Assembly: GCA_947630665.1 (NCBI GenBank)
Contig: CANRID010000014.1
Coordinates: 1-52,849 of the forward strand
Direction: 5' to 3'
Length of the DNA stretch: 52,849 nucleotides
Source of the DNA: an uncultured Bacteroidales bacterium
Lineage (GTDB): Bacteria; Bacteroidota; Bacteroidia; Bacteroidales; UBA932
Both the position numbers and the translations under genes were made by a program. Of this stretch, positions 50,937 through 52,849 are shown one piece after another. How positions within the stretch are numbered: the first letter of the stretch is position 1; each line of letters begins with the position of its first letter. The notes beneath the pieces are model-generated. The model searched no databases and was not told the origin of the DNA. It was given only the letters and a program-made list of their open reading frames with translations.

Positions 50937-52421
50937 TTACAGGTCGAAGGACCGGAGCAGCCGGACAAATTCGGTATAATTCTTTTCGGCATTCCAGGAG
51001 GTTTCCCAGATTCTGCGGGCGTTTTCTTTCTGCACGGCCCGCTCTTGCGGGGAGAGGGACAGTTCCTCTAAAAGGTTGCTTTTCAATATCTCCACCGTCA
51101 GATTTTCAGGCAAAAGAATTCCAATATCCGAGTTCGGAACACCTCCCTCTGCCGTCTGGGGGGAGGAGGCGGAGGCAAATATCTCTTTTGTACCTCCCAC
51201 ATCGGTGGCAAGGATGGGAATGCCGCAGGAAAGGGCCTCCATAATGGCTACGGGTATCCCTTCGCTCCGGCTGGCCTGGATAAAAAGATCCGGGCGGTTA
51301 GAGGTATAAAATTCCAGTACCCGGTTGTGGGGAATGCGTCCCGGAAAGGAGACTGTGAAAAGGACCGGTCCGCAGGAATGGAGCAGTGGACGGCAGATTT
51401 CTTTTATTTTCCCCAGCAAGGGACCGTCTCCCAAGTGGGTCCAGCGGAGCCGTTCATATCCCAAGGCCTTTATCTTGTCTTGCGCCTGCAGATCAGCGGC
51501 CAAGCTGCAGAAAGTCTGTGCGATAAGCTCTACCCGTTTTAACGCTATGACATTCGAGCAGCTGACTATATGCAGCGTGTGTCCGGAGGATTTTTCTCCG
51601 GCATTTTCTTGCGGCGGGATCGCCGGAGGCAGGCTGCCCAGACGGCAGGGGATGATCCGGGAAGGTTGGCTGTCGGGATACCGGGTATATATATAATCGG
51701 CTCCGTGGCGGGAGACAGGCAGGGCATAGTCGATACTCCGGTAAAGTATCTCACGGAAAGGAAGATAGCCTTTGGCTTCCTCGTACAGATCCGATCCGTG
51801 GAACCGTACGGCGAAAACCGGAAGTTTCCCGTTGTTTTTCCTCCGGAGCCTTTTTTTGAAAAAAGGGATGGCCAGTGCGGTTTTGTCTCCCCAGTAAAAA
51901 TAGGCTGTCCGGGCGGAACTCATTTCCTTTTCCGCCTCCTGCATGATGCTTCGGTTTCCTAAAATGCTCCGCAACAGAAAAAGGTAATTGAAGAATATCC
52001 ATAATTTCTTTCCCGACAGAAAGGGCTTTCTCCGCACCATTTCCTTTAATATCATGGCCGCCATGCAGCCGTAGCGGAAAGTGCCGGTAACGGTATAGCG
52101 GGCGGCGCCCAACAGCAGACGGAATTTGTTTTTATGGTCGAAGAACAGAAGAGACTGTTTTACAATAATATTGGAGGGCAGCTCCTTGATGCGGTCTTCG
52201 GCTCCGGCAAGATGCGGGGAAGCCGGCCCGGCCCCGTTTCCGTTCCGGTTCTGCTGCCTGTCGGGATTATAAAGGGGAAAGATGACGATGCGGCCGAATC
52301 CCCTTGCGAGGAACGGGATTTCTTCGTGGAGGAAAGTTTCTCCTGTTCCGTAGGGATAAGTATTCGTAAACAGAACTATGTTTTCTGCAAAGGAGTCTTG
52401 TGAAGGCCGTTGCCGTATCAT
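50937..52421 (-). CDS. Glycosyltransferase (GT4-like)
   Basis: A 494-residue GT-B protein. The N-terminus contains VLFTNTYPYGTGETFLHEEI, a motif found in glycosyltransferases of colanic-acid-type operons. The C-terminal part has LFIQASRSEGIPVAIMEALS and GIPILATDVGGTKEIF, the EX7E nucleotide-sugar site. The inserted region between the last two motifs and GILLPENLTVEILK includes a short Ser/Pro/Gln-rich stretch. Sugar and acceptor are unknown. It is alone, divergent from the response-regulator gene, with its -7 box 26 nt upstream of the ATG. Three TCCCGACAG-core copies lie inside it (51670, 52012, 52258). Confidence 0.83.
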   Translation of the reverse strand: MIRQRPSQDSFAENIVLFTNTYPYGTGETFLHEEIPFLARGFGRIVIFPLYNPDRQQNRNGNGAGPASPHLAGAEDRIKELPSNIIVKQSLLFFDHKNKFRLLLGAARYTVTGTFRYGCMAAMILKEMVRRKPFLSGKKLWIFFNYLFLLRSILGNRSIMQEAEKEMSSARTAYFYWGDKTALAIPFFKKRLRRKNNGKLPVFAVRFHGSDLYEEAKGYLPFREILYRSIDYALPVSRHGADYIYTRYPDSQPSRIIPCRLGSLPPAIPPQENAGEKSSGHTLHIVSCSNVIALKRVELIAQTFCSLAADLQAQDKIKALGYERLRWTHLGDGPLLGKIKEICRPLLHSCGPVLFTVSFPGRIPHNRVLEFYTSNRPDLFIQASRSEGIPVAIMEALSCGIPILATDVGGTKEIFASASSPQTAEGGVPNSDIGILLPENLTVEILKSNLLEELSLSPQERAVQKENARRIWETSWNAEKNYTEFVRLLRSFDL

Positions 52422-52447
52422 GGGCTCTTCATGTTTTTATGGTTTTG

Positions 52448-52455
52448 CAAACTTA
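52448..52455 (-). promoter_or_regulatory. -7 box for glycosyltransferase gene
   Basis: TAAGTTTG on the minus strand, 26 nt before the ATG at 52421; divergent from the response-regulator box. Confidence 0.5.
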
Positions 52456-52487
52456 ACATAAAATTTTTACAAACAGTTAAAAGTCCG

Positions 52488-52495
52488 TACATTTG
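52488..52495 (+). promoter_or_regulatory. -7 box immediately before response regulator gene (leaderless)
   Basis: TACATTTG with 4 nt to the ATG at 52500, the fifth case of a -7 box abutting a start codon in this window. Confidence 0.6.
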
Positions 52496-52499
52496 TTCA

Positions 52500-52849
52500 A
52501 TGGCTTCTAAAGTTGGAAAGATATTGGTGGTGGATGACAACGTAGGGATCCGCCGGACGCTGGAGATTTTATTGCCCATGTATTTTGCGGAGGTAAAGAC
52601 GATCCCCTCGCCTGCAGCCTTGGTGTCTTCGTTGGAGCAATTCCGGCCGGAGGTGGTGCTGCTGGATATGAACTTCAACGCTTCCATCAATACCGGCAGC
52701 GAGGGCCTGTACTGGGTCGGAGAGATTAAGAAGATGGTGCCGGAGGTGGAAGTCGTTCTCTTTACCGCCTATGCCGATATTCAATTGGCGGTGGAAGGGA
52801 TGAAGCGCGGAGCTTTCGATTTCATCGTAAAACCCTGGGACAATGACAA
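52500..52849 (+). CDS. NtrC-family response regulator, N-terminal receiver (partial)
   Basis: The open frame runs off the window after about 116 residues. The receiver fold has ILVVDDNVGIRRTLEILL (Asp pair), VVLLDMNF (phospho-acceptor Asp), VVLFTAYADIQLAVEGMKRG (Thr switch) and FIVKPWDND (conserved Lys). The A-Y-A-D-I-Q and KPWDN pattern is typical of NtrC-type sigma-54 activators, whose AAA+ domain would follow. The short N-terminus MASKVGK and the box 4 nt upstream fix the start. A partner sensor kinase was not seen. Confidence 0.85.
   Translation, partial: MASKVGKILVVDDNVGIRRTLEILLPMYFAEVKTIPSPAALVSSLEQFRPEVVLLDMNFNASINTGSEGLYWVGEIKKMVPEVEVVLFTAYADIQLAVEGMKRGAFDFIVKPWDND

Larger units (their letters stand above)
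7778..52266. repeat. Dispersed 9-mer TCCCGACAG, about 24 copies (26 octamer cores)
   Basis: Octamer cores CCCGACAG on the plus strand begin at 7779, 8391, 10611, 22071, 24786, 27731, 30663, 33184, 36271, 43738, 44679, 49042 and 52012. Cores CTGTCGGG begin at 10396, 12526, 15339, 16714, 18310, 27955, 29683, 36746, 44987, 45561, 47826, 51670 and 52258. That is 13 on each strand. The base 5' of the core is T in 24 of 26 (not at 12526 and 44987); the base 3' of it is not conserved. Copies at 18310, 27731, 29683, 33184 and 49042 are intergenic; the others are in coding sequence. Counts are by eye. Confidence 0.85.

Noticed and set aside
7778..52266. TCCCGACAG as KOPS/Chi-type motif
   Set aside because: Those motifs are strand-biased along a replichore, whereas the copies are 13:13 in this window. 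Not excluded if the window spans the origin or terminus.
1..52849. CRISPR array, prophage or transposon
   Set aside because: No regularly spaced repeats, integrase, transposase or phage structural genes were seen.

Overview
The window looks like a chromosomal segment of a Bacteroidota species, most likely order Bacteroidales. The basis is the promoter grammar (TAnnTTTG boxes before many genes, sometimes with TTG about 20 bp upstream), the paralogous EF-G2, an S46 dipeptidyl-peptidase, a TonB receptor with a carboxypeptidase-regulatory-like N-terminus, YfhO-type and LptF/LptG-type membrane proteins, a DUF2027-Smr protein, menaquinone synthesis (menA) and an ECF sigma/anti-sigma pair. GC content looks close to 50 percent. 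Genus cannot be fixed from this alone. There is no rRNA, CRISPR array, transposase or prophage; one tRNA and one riboswitch are present.

Layout. 1-2.3 kb: an intergenic inverted-repeat element, menA, a strong terminator, tRNA-Glu(CTC) and a cobalamin riboswitch with an attenuator hairpin. 2.3-7 kb: formate-THF ligase, then (minus) a TonB receptor preceded by a small His-rich membrane protein. 7-13.3 kb (minus): a FabK-like flavoprotein, a YfhO-like giant membrane protein, a glycosyltransferase and a serine-hydrolase lipoprotein. 13.4-17.4 kb (plus): mutS and an orphan MacB-type permease. 17.4-22 kb: rsmA (minus), then aspS, yqeY and an MtaD-type deaminase (plus). 22-27.6 kb (minus): an operon of S46 peptidase, mrp, DUF2027-Smr and mutY. 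27.8-32 kb: a GC-rich DnaQ-like exonuclease, rnhB, a small HTH regulator and the EF-G2 paralog. 32-36 kb: SDR threonine dehydrogenase, a tgt-LptF/G permease operon and a divergent bifunctional-nuclease gene followed by a nucleoside transporter. 37.7-43.5 kb (minus): alaS - LptF/G permease - fmt - thiamine pyrophosphokinase. 43.6-49 kb: LolD-like ATPase and TrmN, then (minus) split transketolase, ECF sigma factor, anti-sigma factor and a periplasmic sensor-like protein. 49-52.8 kb: lepA, a glycosyltransferase (minus) and the start of an NtrC-type response regulator that runs off the window.

Most of the content is housekeeping: translation (aspS, alaS, fmt, rsmA, tgt, trmN, lepA, EF-G2), repair (mutS, mutY, rnhB, Smr) and envelope biogenesis (two LptF/G permeases, LolD, glycosyltransferases, YfhO). 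The two translation GTPases form an instructive pair: LepA keeps DTPGH, whereas EF-G2 has DTPGS.

The most unusual signal cuts across all genes. The 9-mer TCCCGACAG (or its complement) occurs about 24 times in 52.8 kb by my count, against about 0.4 expected. It lies on both strands equally, in all six reading frames of coding DNA, and five of the 26 core octamers are intergenic. This looks like a DNA-level genomic signature (uptake sequence, recombination or methylation signal, or regulator site) rather than a protein or RNA feature. Other notable points are at least five promoters whose -7 box sits 4-7 nt before the AUG (probable leaderless mRNAs), a B12 riboswitch placed before fhs, a Tgt lacking the usual zinc-binding cysteines, and low-complexity insertions in MutY, Fmt and other conserved proteins.
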